NCBI RefSeq assembly: GCF_001187725.1
Contig: NZ_LGIQ01000009.1
Span: 1,368,547-1,432,546 of the forward strand
Reading direction: 5' to 3'
DNA length: 64,000 nucleotides
DNA from: Brevibacillus reuszeri
Lineage (GTDB): Bacteria > Bacillota > Bacilli > Brevibacillales > Brevibacillaceae
The notes under the pieces are model-generated. The model did no database searches and was not told the DNA's origin. It saw only the letters and a list, made by a program, of their open reading frames with translations. Below, piece after piece: positions 49,359 to 58,892 of this stretch; position 1 is the first letter of the stretch; every line of letters starts with the position of its first letter. A program made the position numbers and the translations under genes.

Positions 49359-51236
49359 CTATGGCTGTGCGACTGCCTTCACCAGTGCGCTCTGCTGGCG
49401 CACGTATTGGATCAATTCTGCCGCCATCTCATGATAATTAAACGGTGTAATCAAATAGATGCCATTAAAGTAACGGATGGCTGTATCGAGCAATTCCTTG
49501 GCGATGGCTATACCTTCTTTGCGCGCTTCTGCTCCCTGTACGCTCTTCATCCGCGCCAATGCCTCATCAGACAGCTTGATTCCAGGTACTTCATTATGAA
49601 GGAACTCTGCGTTTCTCGAACTCGTCAGTGGCATGATACCGATAAATACAGGAATCCCGATATGCTTGGTCGATTCGTAAACCAGCTTGATGGACTCCGC
49701 ATCATACACAGGCTGCGTCATGATGTAGTCGGCCCCCGCCTCCACTTTCTTTTCAAGCCTTGCGATCGCTGCATCGATCTTCCGTACGTTCGGATTAAAA
49801 GCAGCCCCAACAATGAATTGCGCTTTTTGCTTCAAAGGTCGTCCTGAGAAGGAGATACCCTCGTTTAGTTGCTTCACCATGCGAATCAAGTCAAACGAAG
49901 TAACGTCAAAAACAGAGCTCGAACCTGGCAAATCCCCGAATCTTGCCGGATCACCTGTAATGACCAAAATTTGGTCGATTCCCAGCGCATGAAGACCCAT
50001 CAGATGGGACTGCTGTCCGATCAGATTGCGGTCACGACATGCGAGGTGCAACAACGGATCGATACCGTGTCTGTTTTTCATTAATGCTCCGAGTGCCATG
50101 TTGCTCATACGGACAGTAGCCAGTGAGTTGTCAGCCAAGGTTATCGCATCCGCACCCGCCTTGTGCAGCTCGCAGCACCCGTGTAGAAACTGTTCGGCAT
50201 CCAGGTCCCGTGGTGGATCAAACTCTACGATGATGGTTGTACCAGTTTTTACTCGTTCTACGATGCTTGGCTTGTCGTGTAGTCGTGCACTTTGCACAGT
50301 GATGGAAGGTGTGTCGCCCGTTACGATCGGCGGATTGACACGCTCCAGTGGTTCAAGCGATTGCAGGGCAGTGGCCATCGCCTGCACATGCTCTGGCGTC
50401 GTTCCACAACATCCACCCAGCAAACGAACACCTTGTTCCCGCAAACGAAGTGCGCTTTCGGCAAAATAGTCTGGCGTTGATTTAAATGCGTATTCTCCGT
50501 CTGTCATGCCGAGGCGTCCCGCGTTTGGAAAAGCGGATAAAATGGTATTTATCGGAATTTGCACCTGTTCGAAGGATCGCAATATTTCGGCTGGTCCTAA
50601 GCGACAATTCAGACCAACGACATCGGCACCTGCTGCCTTCAAGTGTGCAAATGCTTCAGTCAGGGAATATCCGTCACGTGTGCGGCCTACCTCCAATGTC
50701 GCCAATTGTGCGATCAAAGGCGCTTCTGTCAGTGGACGAATGACCTCCAGAGCAAGCAGCAGCTCCTCCAAGTCGACGAAGGTCTCTAAAATAAGGCCGT
50801 CAACTCCAGCGTGCAAGAGTGCAATCGCCTGCTCCTCGTACTGATCACGATACTCATCCAATACTTTTTTTCGAACACGCCCTGCCAGGATAGACCCGAT
50901 GCTACCCGCTACATACGCATCCTCCTGGGCTGCTTCCCGCGCGATCGCTACAGCCAAGCGATTGATCCGAGCCACCTTATGCTCCAGACCATAGCGGGCC
51001 AGAGCATCGCGATTCGCTGAAAATGTATTGGTTTCCAAAAAGCGTGCTCCCGCCTGATAGTAGGACGCATGCACATCGTGAACCAGTTGTGGATTAGAAA
51101 GGCACAACTCTTCAAAGCTGACACCTACCGGCATACCCAGCCGGTGCAGCTGGGTTGCCATGGCTCCATCACCAATCAGCAGGTTGTCATGTAGAAATTC
51201 TCGCAAACCTACCTTGCTTGTTGTCAACGAAATCAC
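49359..51236 (-). CDS. yitJ: Bifunctional homocysteine S-methyltransferase/methylene-THF reductase (YitJ)
   Basis: A 625-residue fusion. The N-terminal zinc-dependent homocysteine S-methyltransferase (about 1-300) starts 'LREFLHDNLLIGDGAMATQL' and has the ligand motif 'LLGGCCGTTPEHVQAMA'. The C-terminal methylenetetrahydrofolate reductase (about 320-610) has 'PRDLDAEQFL' and a 'NAEFLHNEVPGIKLSDEALA' segment. It supplies and uses methyl groups for methionine synthesis. It lies 23 nt after metH in the same direction, under the metH SAM-I riboswitch. Start GTG with AAAGGAG upstream. Confidence 0.93.
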   Translation of the reverse strand: MISLTTSKVGLREFLHDNLLIGDGAMATQLHRLGMPVGVSFEELCLSNPQLVHDVHASYYQAGARFLETNTFSANRDALARYGLEHKVARINRLAVAIAREAAQEDAYVAGSIGSILAGRVRKKVLDEYRDQYEEQAIALLHAGVDGLILETFVDLEELLLALEVIRPLTEAPLIAQLATLEVGRTRDGYSLTEAFAHLKAAGADVVGLNCRLGPAEILRSFEQVQIPINTILSAFPNAGRLGMTDGEYAFKSTPDYFAESALRLREQGVRLLGGCCGTTPEHVQAMATALQSLEPLERVNPPIVTGDTPSITVQSARLHDKPSIVERVKTGTTIIVEFDPPRDLDAEQFLHGCCELHKAGADAITLADNSLATVRMSNMALGALMKNRHGIDPLLHLACRDRNLIGQQSHLMGLHALGIDQILVITGDPARFGDLPGSSSVFDVTSFDLIRMVKQLNEGISFSGRPLKQKAQFIVGAAFNPNVRKIDAAIARLEKKVEAGADYIMTQPVYDAESIKLVYESTKHIGIPVFIGIMPLTSSRNAEFLHNEVPGIKLSDEALARMKSVQGAEARKEGIAIAKELLDTAIRYFNGIYLITPFNYHEMAAELIQYVRQQSALVKAVAQP

Positions 51237-51259
51237 TTCTCTCCTTTATCGATTTTCCT

Positions 51260-54200
51260 CTATGCTTCAAATACAGAAGGTCCAGCGTTAAAATAGCGCG
51301 CCTCTGGATGAGCAAACACCATCGCAGATACAGATGCTTCCGGCTCCATCATGAAGCCTTCTGTCAAATGGATACCGATGTTTTCCGGCTGCAGCAATCG
51401 GAATAGCTGCGCCTGGTCTTCTAAGCTCGGGCATGCCGGATAACCAAACGATACGCGAATGCCTTGATAACGCGCACCGAAACGCTCCAGCATTGTCATT
51501 TCCGGTGGATCAGGAATGCCCCAGCCATCACGCATGATGTGGTGCACTCGTTCCGCAAATGCTTCCGCAAGCTCCAGTGCAAGCGCCTGGAGTACGTGCG
51601 AACGAAGATAGTCGCCGCGATCTTTCAGCTCAGTAGACTTCTCGCGAATACCACCACCAGCGGTTACGGTCAGGAAACCTACGTAATCCATTTCCCCGCT
51701 CTCAACAGGACGCAGGAAGTCTGACAGGCACAGATGCGGCTCTTCTGGCTGACGTGGGAATGAAAAACGCTCCAGAAGCTTTTTGGGATCTTTTGGATCG
51801 TAAACCAAAATGTCATTGCCGTCTGCTTGCGCCGGGAAAAACTGGTACACACCATGCGCAGTAATCGTTCCGCTTTGCTTTGCATCCGCCAAGAATTCCT
51901 CTACCACATCGTACAGCTGCAATACTTTTTCATCGCCCGCTTCGAGCAGCTTATCAACATTTCCGCGAACACCAAGGTGTTTGCCAAGGAGCATCCGCAA
52001 ATTCAGATAAGGCTGCAAATGGCTGATCGGATACGAGCGTAGGACGTGCCTTTCACAATCTGGCGGCAAATGGATAGGTACTGTCCGACTGATCGCAGAA
52101 CGAGCTGGTAGTGTCGTCTTTTTCTCTTCGACGATCGGCTGTACTGTTGCCGCTGCCTCAATCAAGTTTTGTTGTTCTTCTACGAGACGTTCCCGCTCTT
52201 CCGGATTTTGCAGCCGATTTACAAGGTCTAATCCATCCATCGCATCTTTGGCATACAGAACGATTCCTCTGTATTCCGGCGCAATCCGATTCGATGTGAA
52301 TTTGCGAGTCAGCGCTGCGCCACCTACCATCATTGGGACATCAATTCCTGCTTCACGCAAATCTTGAGCAGTAATGACCATTTGTTGTGCGGATTTCACC
52401 AAGAGACCTGACAAGCCGATTGCATCCGGCTTTTGTTCTCTGCAAGCAGCAATCAATTGCTCAGGCGGTACCTTGATCCCCAGATTCACGACATCATAGC
52501 CATTGTTGGACAAAATGATTTCGACCAGGTTCTTACCGATATCATGAACATCACCTTTGACCGTTGCTAAGAGAATCTTGCCTTTGGCCGCAGCATCCGA
52601 TTTCTCCATAAACGGTTCCAAATAGGATACCGATGCCTTCATGACCTCTGCACTTTGCAAAACCTCCGCTACAATCAGCTGGTTTCCGTTGAACAATCGG
52701 CCTACCTCTTCCATCCCGGTCATCAGAGGTCCGTTGATGATTTCGAGTGGCACGTATTTTTCCAAAGCCAGCTTCAGATCTTCCGTCAATCCGTCTTTTG
52801 AGCCTTCGACTACATATCGAGCCAGACGTTCTTCCAGAGTCAGCGAGGATACCTCGACACTTACTTCCTTTTTCTTTTGACGATAGAATTCGGTAAAGGC
52901 TGCGAGCGTCTCGTCATTTGTTTCAAACAAAAGCTCTTCGGCCAGCTTTCGTTCACTCTCTGGAATCGAGGCATAGCGCTCCAGCTTCTCTGTATTGACA
53001 ATCGCATAATCGAGTCCGGCTACTGTCGTGTGATACAGGAACACTGCATTCAGCACTTCACGTCCCGCTGCCGGTAATCCAAACGAAACGTTGCTCACAC
53101 CCAAAATGGTCTTGCACTCTGGCATGGCTTGCTTGATTAAGCGAATACCCTCTACCGTTTCTTTGGCAGAGCCGATATATTGCTCATCACCCGTTCCCAC
53201 CGGGAAAACGAGTGGATCAAAAATAATATCATTTGGGTTTATCCCGTATTGGTTGACAAGAATATCGTAGGAGCGCTTCGCTACCTCCAGCTTCTTTTCA
53301 CGGGTAACGGCCATACCTGCTTCCTCAATCGTTCCAACGACGACAGCAGCGCCGTATTTGTGGATGAGCGGAACGACCTCTTCAAACCGCTCAAGGCCAT
53401 CCTCCAGATTAATCGAGTTGAGAATCGCTTTCCCTTGGGAATAACGCAATCCCAGGTCCATCACTTTGGCATCAGTCGAGTCGATCATGAGCGGTGCCTT
53501 TACTTTTTTCACGATGAATTGCAGGAATTTTTCCATATCTTCGTATTCGTCACGGTCCGGATCAGCCAAACAAATGTCGATTACATGGGCGCCCCGCTTT
53601 ACTTGCGCACGGGCAATATCTGATGCTTCCTCATAGTGGCCAGCTGCAATCAGATCCCGAAATTTTTTGGAACCGATGACGTTTGTGCGCTCTCCAACGA
53701 AGAGTGGACGATTATCGTCTTCCACGTACACAACTTCAATCCCGGCGACTGCACTTATGGGATCATTCACACTGTTGCGCGGCTTACAGTCTTTTAACGT
53801 CTCTGCCATCGCTCGGATATGATCCGGTGTTGTACCACAGCAGCCACCCGCTACGTTCAACCAGCCTTGTTCGGCAAATGCCCGCATTTTGGAGGCCAAG
53901 CCTTGTGGGGTTTCATGGTAGTGACCATTCTCATCGGGCAACCCGGCATTCGGATAGCAGCTTACACCGCATTGGGCAAGACCGGACAAGGTACGGAGGT
54001 GATCACGCATAAATTCTGGGCCCGTCGCACAGTTCAGACCAATTGTAACGGGCTTTAAGTGCTCCAGCGAAATGTAGAACGCCTCGATGTTTTGACCTGC
54101 CAAAGTCGTTCCCATCGGCTCGATGGTGCCTGAAAGCATCACGGGAATTTCTTTTCCCAGCTCGTCAAACGCTTTGCGGATACCGATTCCACCCGCCTTG

Positions 54201-54706
54201 ACGTTGAGTGTGTCCTGTGATGTTTCCAAGAGAAGAACGTCAGAACCACCCAGAATCAAGCCTTTTGCCTGACGATAATAGGCTTCTACCAATTCTTCAA
54301 ACGTCACTCCACCTGTAAGCGAGAGTGTCTTGGTCGTGGGTCCCATCGCACCAGCAACGAAACGTGGCCACTCCTCAGTGGAGTAAGCATCCACAGCTTC
54401 TTTTGCCAAACGTGCAGCTGCAATATTGATCTCCATGTCCTTGTCAGCCACATCGTACTCAGCCAATACAATGGAAGCTCCACCAAATGAATTGGTTTCT
54501 ACGATATCTGCTCCTGCCTCCAGGTATTTTTCATGGATAGAACGAATGACATCAGGTCTGGTCAAGTTCAGCAGCTCGTTACAACCGTCGTATTCCTCGC
54601 CACCGAAATCCTCTGCAGTCAAGTTAGCCTGCTGCAGCATTGTGCCCATCGCACCATCCAATATCAGAATTTTTTGGGATAGTTGTTCACGAAAAGTAGG
54701 TTTCAT
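51260..54706 (-). CDS. metH: Cobalamin-dependent methionine synthase MetH
   Basis: An 1148-residue four-module enzyme. The homocysteine-binding domain is at about 1-325, with the zinc Cys pair in 'GGCCGT' at about 287-292. The folate-binding domain is at about 340-600 ('FVGERTNVIGSKKFRDLI') and the cobalamin domain at about 630-870, with the cobalt-ligand His721 in 'GDVHDIGKN'. The reactivation domain spans about 880-1148 ('ALALELAEAFAERVHHIM', 'GYPACPSLEDQAQLF'). It makes methionine from homocysteine and methyl-THF. The ATG has AGGAG 7 nt upstream. A SAM-I riboswitch in its leader controls it together with yitJ. Confidence 0.96.
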   Translation of the reverse strand: MKPTFREQLSQKILILDGAMGTMLQQANLTAEDFGGEEYDGCNELLNLTRPDVIRSIHEKYLEAGADIVETNSFGGASIVLAEYDVADKDMEINIAAARLAKEAVDAYSTEEWPRFVAGAMGPTTKTLSLTGGVTFEELVEAYYRQAKGLILGGSDVLLLETSQDTLNVKAGGIGIRKAFDELGKEIPVMLSGTIEPMGTTLAGQNIEAFYISLEHLKPVTIGLNCATGPEFMRDHLRTLSGLAQCGVSCYPNAGLPDENGHYHETPQGLASKMRAFAEQGWLNVAGGCCGTTPDHIRAMAETLKDCKPRNSVNDPISAVAGIEVVYVEDDNRPLFVGERTNVIGSKKFRDLIAAGHYEEASDIARAQVKRGAHVIDICLADPDRDEYEDMEKFLQFIVKKVKAPLMIDSTDAKVMDLGLRYSQGKAILNSINLEDGLERFEEVVPLIHKYGAAVVVGTIEEAGMAVTREKKLEVAKRSYDILVNQYGINPNDIIFDPLVFPVGTGDEQYIGSAKETVEGIRLIKQAMPECKTILGVSNVSFGLPAAGREVLNAVFLYHTTVAGLDYAIVNTEKLERYASIPESERKLAEELLFETNDETLAAFTEFYRQKKKEVSVEVSSLTLEERLARYVVEGSKDGLTEDLKLALEKYVPLEIINGPLMTGMEEVGRLFNGNQLIVAEVLQSAEVMKASVSYLEPFMEKSDAAAKGKILLATVKGDVHDIGKNLVEIILSNNGYDVVNLGIKVPPEQLIAACREQKPDAIGLSGLLVKSAQQMVITAQDLREAGIDVPMMVGGAALTRKFTSNRIAPEYRGIVLYAKDAMDGLDLVNRLQNPEERERLVEEQQNLIEAAATVQPIVEEKKTTLPARSAISRTVPIHLPPDCERHVLRSYPISHLQPYLNLRMLLGKHLGVRGNVDKLLEAGDEKVLQLYDVVEEFLADAKQSGTITAHGVYQFFPAQADGNDILVYDPKDPKKLLERFSFPRQPEEPHLCLSDFLRPVESGEMDYVGFLTVTAGGGIREKSTELKDRGDYLRSHVLQALALELAEAFAERVHHIMRDGWGIPDPPEMTMLERFGARYQGIRVSFGYPACPSLEDQAQLFRLLQPENIGIHLTEGFMMEPEASVSAMVFAHPEARYFNAGPSVFEA

Positions 54707-54774
54707 CCACTTGCTCCTTCTCTCCACAGCATGGCTTATTTCTTTGATCGAAAGTTGAGGCTACTAAAGGGTAC

Positions 54775-54940
54775 AAAAAAAATCCCCTTCTTTTGAAAGA
54801 AGAGGATTTGTCCGCGGATACAGCAACGCCTGAACCATCCTCTTATCTTTCAAAGCACGTAGCTTTGCTGGAATTGGCACCGGATTTCTACCGGTTGCCG
54901 AGGCTTCATCAGGCCAGTCCCTCTGCCTCTCTGGATAAGA
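54775..54940 (-). promoter_or_regulatory. SAM-I (S-box) riboswitch of metH-yitJ
   Basis: On the minus strand the aptamer runs from CTTATCCAGAGAGG (54940) to AAAGATAAGAGG (about 54840). It has the S-box core GATGAAGCC, CGGCAACC and GGTGCCAATTCC, and P1 closed by CTTATC / GATAAG. The terminator AAATCCTCTTCTTTC / GAAGGGGATTTTTTTT lies at 54809-54775. SAM binding favours the terminator and shuts off methionine synthesis genes. Confidence 0.96.
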
Positions 54941-55158
54941 GTCGTACATTTTATGGAGTTATTCGTATTTTTTCAATTGTGATTGACGTTTGACAGTATC
55001 TTATCACCCCCCTGTCACTTCGTCAATTGAGAATTTGTCTATTCTTTACTGCCGCATTTTTTGCAGGCGCCCATTTTTACTGGCACTAGTCATTCGCCCA
55101 TGCCAATCTGTGCGTTCGTGTATAGACTAGAGCATAACGGAAAGGAGGGGAAACATAA

Positions 55159-55266
55159 ATGAGTACATCTTACTGCGGAAACGGATTCTTCGGTGATTGC
55201 TTCGCATTGGTGCTCGTACTGTTTATCCTTTTGGTCATTGTTGGGTGTTCGTGTGACGAATGTTAG
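55159..55266 (+). CDS. YjcZ-like sporulation membrane peptide, 35 aa
   Basis: A 35-codon ORF (MSTSYCGNGFFGDCFALVLV ...) with a Gly/Phe/Cys head, one hydrophobic helix and a Cys-rich end 'GCSCDEC'. It matches YjcZ/YuzG-type sporulation peptides and the 31-codon gene at 27431. The ribosome site AAAGGAGGGG is ideal at 8 nt. Five Cys residues in 35 suggest cross-linking in the coat or membrane; that is inference. A bidirectional terminator follows at 55278-55327. Confidence 0.8.
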   Translation: MSTSYCGNGFFGDCFALVLVLFILLVIVGCSCDEC

Positions 55267-55277
55267 TTAATATGTAG

Positions 55278-55327
55278 AAAAAGGGCTATCGCCAAGCCAT
55301 CCATAGTGGCTGCGGCATAGCCCTTTT
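55278..55327. terminator. Bidirectional terminator
   Basis: AAAAAGGGCTAT pairs with ATAGCCCTTTTT across an inner GCC/GGC stem. It lies between the YjcZ-like gene and the convergent YcdB-type gene. Confidence 0.85.
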
Positions 55328-55340
55328 TTATTTTTAGTGA

Positions 55341-57536
55341 TTACGGCTCCCCCGTGATTTCGCCCGTTAAAGCATCGATATGCAGATGCTTGCCTGCATT
55401 CTCGTCATAACTCCAAGGTATATAGGCCAGAATCGGGCGCTCCAGCCATTGATCGTCTTCGTTCTTTAACAGATAGACGAGCTTCAACGGCATGGCGCGC
55501 AAATACTGTTCTACAGCCTTTTCCTTTGAAATGACGGAGGTTGCATCGGGCAGCTCCACATGACTCTCTGTCCCTCTTCGGTTTTCAAACCCGTTCGCTT
55601 TCCCGCTGGTAGGATCAACTGTTACGATGTACGCCTCATTTGGTTCATTGTCGAGAACTGGAATACCGTCTTTACTCATGAAAAATTCAAATCCCCAATT
55701 GCCCGAAGAAACGGGTGTTGCACCGCCTGGTTCGATAACCTCAGCCAGCTGCACTTCCTTCACCGCCGGATCAATATAGGTAGCGAGCATCTCCAGTGCG
55801 GCCTGCTGTGCCTCCTCGCGCTTAACGGTCAGTTGGTTTCCCTGACGAGGCATTTCGATCCCCAGGACACGGCCGGATTTTTCATCCGTTCCCACTTCAT
55901 AACGCTTTTGGTTTTTGTCTGTCCATACATAGCTTTTTCGGACTTGACCCGTACTCGGATGGGAACCTGCATGTTCATTATACGTAAAGCCGTCTACTTG
56001 AACGCCGAATTGTTTGTTTAACAGGCTTTTCGCTTCTTCCTTTGTTTTCACTATGCTTCTTGTCGCGGATGGTTGGACAGAAAATACTTTAGCCTCATTG
56101 CGTCGATCGTAGTCAAGACCATTGTTACCCGTACTATAGGCAATCTTTCCATTGGCAGCGTCTATATACCAGCCTAATGAAGGTGATTGGCCAAGCTGCT
56201 TTGTGGATACGGACATCGTGTATTCCAGCAGTGACCTCGTTTGGATGATTTGCCTTGTCCTTTCATCTCGTTTAACCGGAAAGAGCTGCACGTAGTTCAG
56301 CTTGATATTTGCCTCCATTTCCTTTATCGCTTTTTCTTCTGAAAGAGCAGAGATTGCATCAGGAAAAGAGGCTAGCTCATGCTTTTTCATCGCTTCTTTG
56401 GAATAGTAGACAACCCGTCCCGCTTGGTTAACAGACATCCGGATCGTATCATTCATGACCGGCAGATCATTGTAATATCGCTGGTATTCAACTGTGTCAT
56501 TTTTGTATGCGTATCGGTAATTTTTACTGTCTGCTCCAACCATATCCTGCAGGAAATCGTTTGCTGTAGTTTTGGCCAGAGCTTCCGGGGCTTCCTTCCA
56601 AGTGGCCCCTTCCTGTATCAGGCGGTAGGCCCGCAAATCCTCTGCTTTTCCTGTCATGCTGATTGAAGCCTGTTTCCACTCTTCATGATCTGCGTTTCCA
56701 AGCATGATTTCGAAACCGCCGTAATACATGGATTTATTGTCCAAAGTAGGAGAAGGGTTCAATTCAGGAAGAGACTTAGTCAATTTTCCAAGCAGGGCCT
56801 GCTCCTCTTTGTTTGTTCGACCGAAAAATGCCACTTGACCCTTGCTGTCTATTTGAACAGAAATAATGTCAAACGGGATGCGTGCGCCTTCTTGCTCCTT
56901 TTGGAACGTGACGTTCATCCACGTACCGTTGCGCATTCCTTCATCTGTTAATTTATGAGTAGATATAGGGGCATACTGCTTGCTTTCTACACCTAAAACG
57001 GATTGGAGAAAGGTGATTGCTTTTTGTTGTGCCACCATCATTTCAGGTAGCTTACCTTCTCTCGACTCCTCTTTCTCATAGCGATACCATTCGATTTGCC
57101 CGGTTGTCGCATCGTAGCTAAATTCCCCTTCATAGCGGTCTCCCTTTAGGAGGGCAACCTGTTTGATATCACCTACGTTTCCCCTCTCTTCCAGCCGTAG
57201 CCCTTGAAGCTCTGGCACAGCTCCAAGAATGGGAGCAAACGCTTCTTGTGCAGTCACTTTGTTTTTCACCTGTGTATTTGTCTGCTCTGTTATTGTTGTC
57301 TGTGACGCCCCAGTTCCCTCCATCGTGAACATGCCTTGCTGCTGTCCGACCCATACTGCAGCTGCCAAGCATGCTGCAATCGTACCGCTCATAACAGCTG
57401 TTTTTCGTCTCGCTTTCTTCTGATTTGCCACTTCTTTTTGAATCCTCCCTGCCAATGCTGATGAAAAAGACACCTGCTCCGCTGTCTGTCTGCTTGCTAC
57501 GCGAACAGCTTCTCGCAGCTCTTTATCTACATCCAT
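55341..57536 (-). CDS. Membrane anti-sigma factor with large YcdB/YcdC-type ectodomain
   Basis: A 731-residue protein. The first ~45 residues are cytosolic (acidic then basic), one transmembrane helix follows ('SGTIAACLAAAVWVG', about 50-64), and the rest is an extracytoplasmic domain of YcdB/YcdC-type repeats ('ATSVISKEKAVEQYLRAMPL', 'DGIPVLDNEPNEAYIVTVDP'). The start overlaps the preceding sigma gene by 10 nt with a strong AAGGAGGG site, so translation is coupled. It should bind that sigma in the cytosol and sense the envelope outside. In module 1 (1-2947) the membrane anchor and the YcdB-type domain also occur, but split over two genes. Confidence 0.82.
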   Translation of the reverse strand: MDVDKELREAVRVASRQTAEQVSFSSALAGRIQKEVANQKKARRKTAVMSGTIAACLAAAVWVGQQQGMFTMEGTGASQTTITEQTNTQVKNKVTAQEAFAPILGAVPELQGLRLEERGNVGDIKQVALLKGDRYEGEFSYDATTGQIEWYRYEKEESREGKLPEMMVAQQKAITFLQSVLGVESKQYAPISTHKLTDEGMRNGTWMNVTFQKEQEGARIPFDIISVQIDSKGQVAFFGRTNKEEQALLGKLTKSLPELNPSPTLDNKSMYYGGFEIMLGNADHEEWKQASISMTGKAEDLRAYRLIQEGATWKEAPEALAKTTANDFLQDMVGADSKNYRYAYKNDTVEYQRYYNDLPVMNDTIRMSVNQAGRVVYYSKEAMKKHELASFPDAISALSEEKAIKEMEANIKLNYVQLFPVKRDERTRQIIQTRSLLEYTMSVSTKQLGQSPSLGWYIDAANGKIAYSTGNNGLDYDRRNEAKVFSVQPSATRSIVKTKEEAKSLLNKQFGVQVDGFTYNEHAGSHPSTGQVRKSYVWTDKNQKRYEVGTDEKSGRVLGIEMPRQGNQLTVKREEAQQAALEMLATYIDPAVKEVQLAEVIEPGGATPVSSGNWGFEFFMSKDGIPVLDNEPNEAYIVTVDPTSGKANGFENRRGTESHVELPDATSVISKEKAVEQYLRAMPLKLVYLLKNEDDQWLERPILAYIPWSYDENAGKHLHIDALTGEITGEP

Positions 57537-58111
57537 TCCGATCCCTCCTTTTCACACAATGCCTTAAAATTTTTGCGGGCACGATGTAGTTGTGCACGTA
57601 CCGCGTCCTCGGAATTATCCAGCACATGTGCGATTTCTTTTATCGACAAATCCTCATAGTAATGTAGGAGCATCACTTTTCGGTACAAAGGAGACAGCAT
57701 CATCACCCGTTCAGCGATTTGCACCTTACTCAGCCGTTGCAAGACCGCTGCTTCAACATTCGTGTCGGCTACCTTTTCCGGCACCGGTTCCTTTTTCGAA
57801 AGATAGGTGGAAAAGATTTGACGAAACGACCACGAACGTAAATATTTCCGCGATTCGTTGATTGCGATCCGATAGAGCCATGTTTTTACACTACTCTCCT
57901 GGCGAAATTGATCCAGTCCACGATAAGCTTTTAGAAAGACTTCTTGCGTGATGTCTTCGGCAATCCCTCTATCCTTGACGATCAAATACGCCAGCTGTAC
58001 AATATTGTCGCCATATTCCCTCATCAGCGCTGCCAGCTTAGCTTCTTTTGTCGGCTGCAGTGTCCATTCTGCCTTGCTGGTACTGGTTTCCGCATTTACA
58101 TTTGCATTCAC
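57527..58111 (-). CDS. ECF-type RNA polymerase sigma factor (module 2)
   Basis: A 194-residue ECF sigma. Region 2 is at about 28-95 ('GIAEDITQEVFLKAYRGLDQ', 'SVKTWLYRIAINESRKYLRS') and region 4 at about 130-185, with the helix-turn-helix 'SIKEIAHVLDNSEDAVRAQL'. The GTG start has GGGAGGTGA 7 nt upstream. It is coupled to the anti-sigma gene by a 10-nt overlap. It is related to the sigma factor at 831 in plan but not closely identical. An ECF autoregulatory promoter is likely, but none could be named with certainty. Confidence 0.93.
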   Translation of the reverse strand: MNANVNAETSTSKAEWTLQPTKEAKLAALMREYGDNIVQLAYLIVKDRGIAEDITQEVFLKAYRGLDQFRQESSVKTWLYRIAINESRKYLRSWSFRQIFSTYLSKKEPVPEKVADTNVEAAVLQRLSKVQIAERVMMLSPLYRKVMLLHYYEDLSIKEIAHVLDNSEDAVRAQLHRARKNFKALCEKEGSEWM

Positions 58112-58306
58112 AAACTATTCACCTCCCTTAGAAGAACGACATACATTTGATCCAGCTACAGCCTTTTTGTGACAACGAATTTCGTTTTTCTTTTCGAGAC
58201 CCTGTTATTTTGGAAAGAGCCCCATCTACATCTGGCTGCCCAGCGTTTATTGTCAGAGCCAACCGCTTTTGTTATCATGGGGCTGATTGCTAATCGAAAG
58301 GACGAT

Positions 58307-58801
58307 ATGATTATGGACTCATTACTCCCTCGCGATAAAGACGAATTTATCTCCTGTCTGGAGACGCTCAAGGAGCTGGAGAAATCCGAGTTTGAAACAT
58401 ATTCCGTTGTCAAAAATCCGGAAACAGGCGAGCATTACCTCCGCTACTTCCTCTCCCACATAAATTTATCAGAGGGTGGCCGAAGAGACGATTACGATCA
58501 TTTTTTGCCAATCGACTCTGATGATGTTCTCGGATATATGTTTGGGGAGCAAGCTTATCGCTTTCCAGAAAATTGGCGTACCTCTTACTTGCGCAGCGGC
58601 AACGATAATCGGTTGATTCCATTTGATCCTTCCGAAAATTATGATCTGGAGGAAGAAGCTGCGGCCGAGCTGGCCATGCTGGAGCAACTGGAGCAATTCA
58701 AGCAGCAATGGGCTGATTCCGAGAACCTGAGCGCTGAAGAAAAAGAAAAGCTGACAAAGGAATACTTCGCTGCGTTGGACAAAATCTTAAAACAACCCTG
58801 A
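58307..58801 (+). CDS. Acidic conserved protein of unknown function
   Basis: A 164-residue soluble, acidic protein. The middle has 'HYLRYFLSHINLSEGGRRDD' and 'DVLGYMFGEQAYRFPENWRT'; the end is a charged helix ('EEEAAAELAMLEQLEQFKQQ', coiled-coil-like). AAAGGA lies 4-5 nt before the ATG at 58307; a second ATG at 58313 has a 10-nt gap. I do not recognise a family. The divergent neighbour is the ECF sigma gene, separated by about 195 nt; argS and its T-box follow. Confidence 0.65.
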   Translation: MIMDSLLPRDKDEFISCLETLKELEKSEFETYSVVKNPETGEHYLRYFLSHINLSEGGRRDDYDHFLPIDSDDVLGYMFGEQAYRFPENWRTSYLRSGNDNRLIPFDPSENYDLEEEAAAELAMLEQLEQFKQQWADSENLSAEEKEKLTKEYFAALDKILKQP

Positions 58802-58837
58802 CCGAAGTATATCATCGATGAAAAAACGAAGAGTGTG

Positions 58838-58867
58838 TTGCGAACAAGGGTAGCAAACAGCTATAAT
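58838..58867 (+). promoter_or_regulatory. argS promoter
   Basis: TTGCGA (58838-58843), an 18-nt spacer and a perfect TATAAT (58862-58867). It lies 26 nt upstream of the T-box Stem I base. Confidence 0.8.
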
Positions 58868-58892
58868 GCAAGAGACAAAGCGAATCGTTGAT

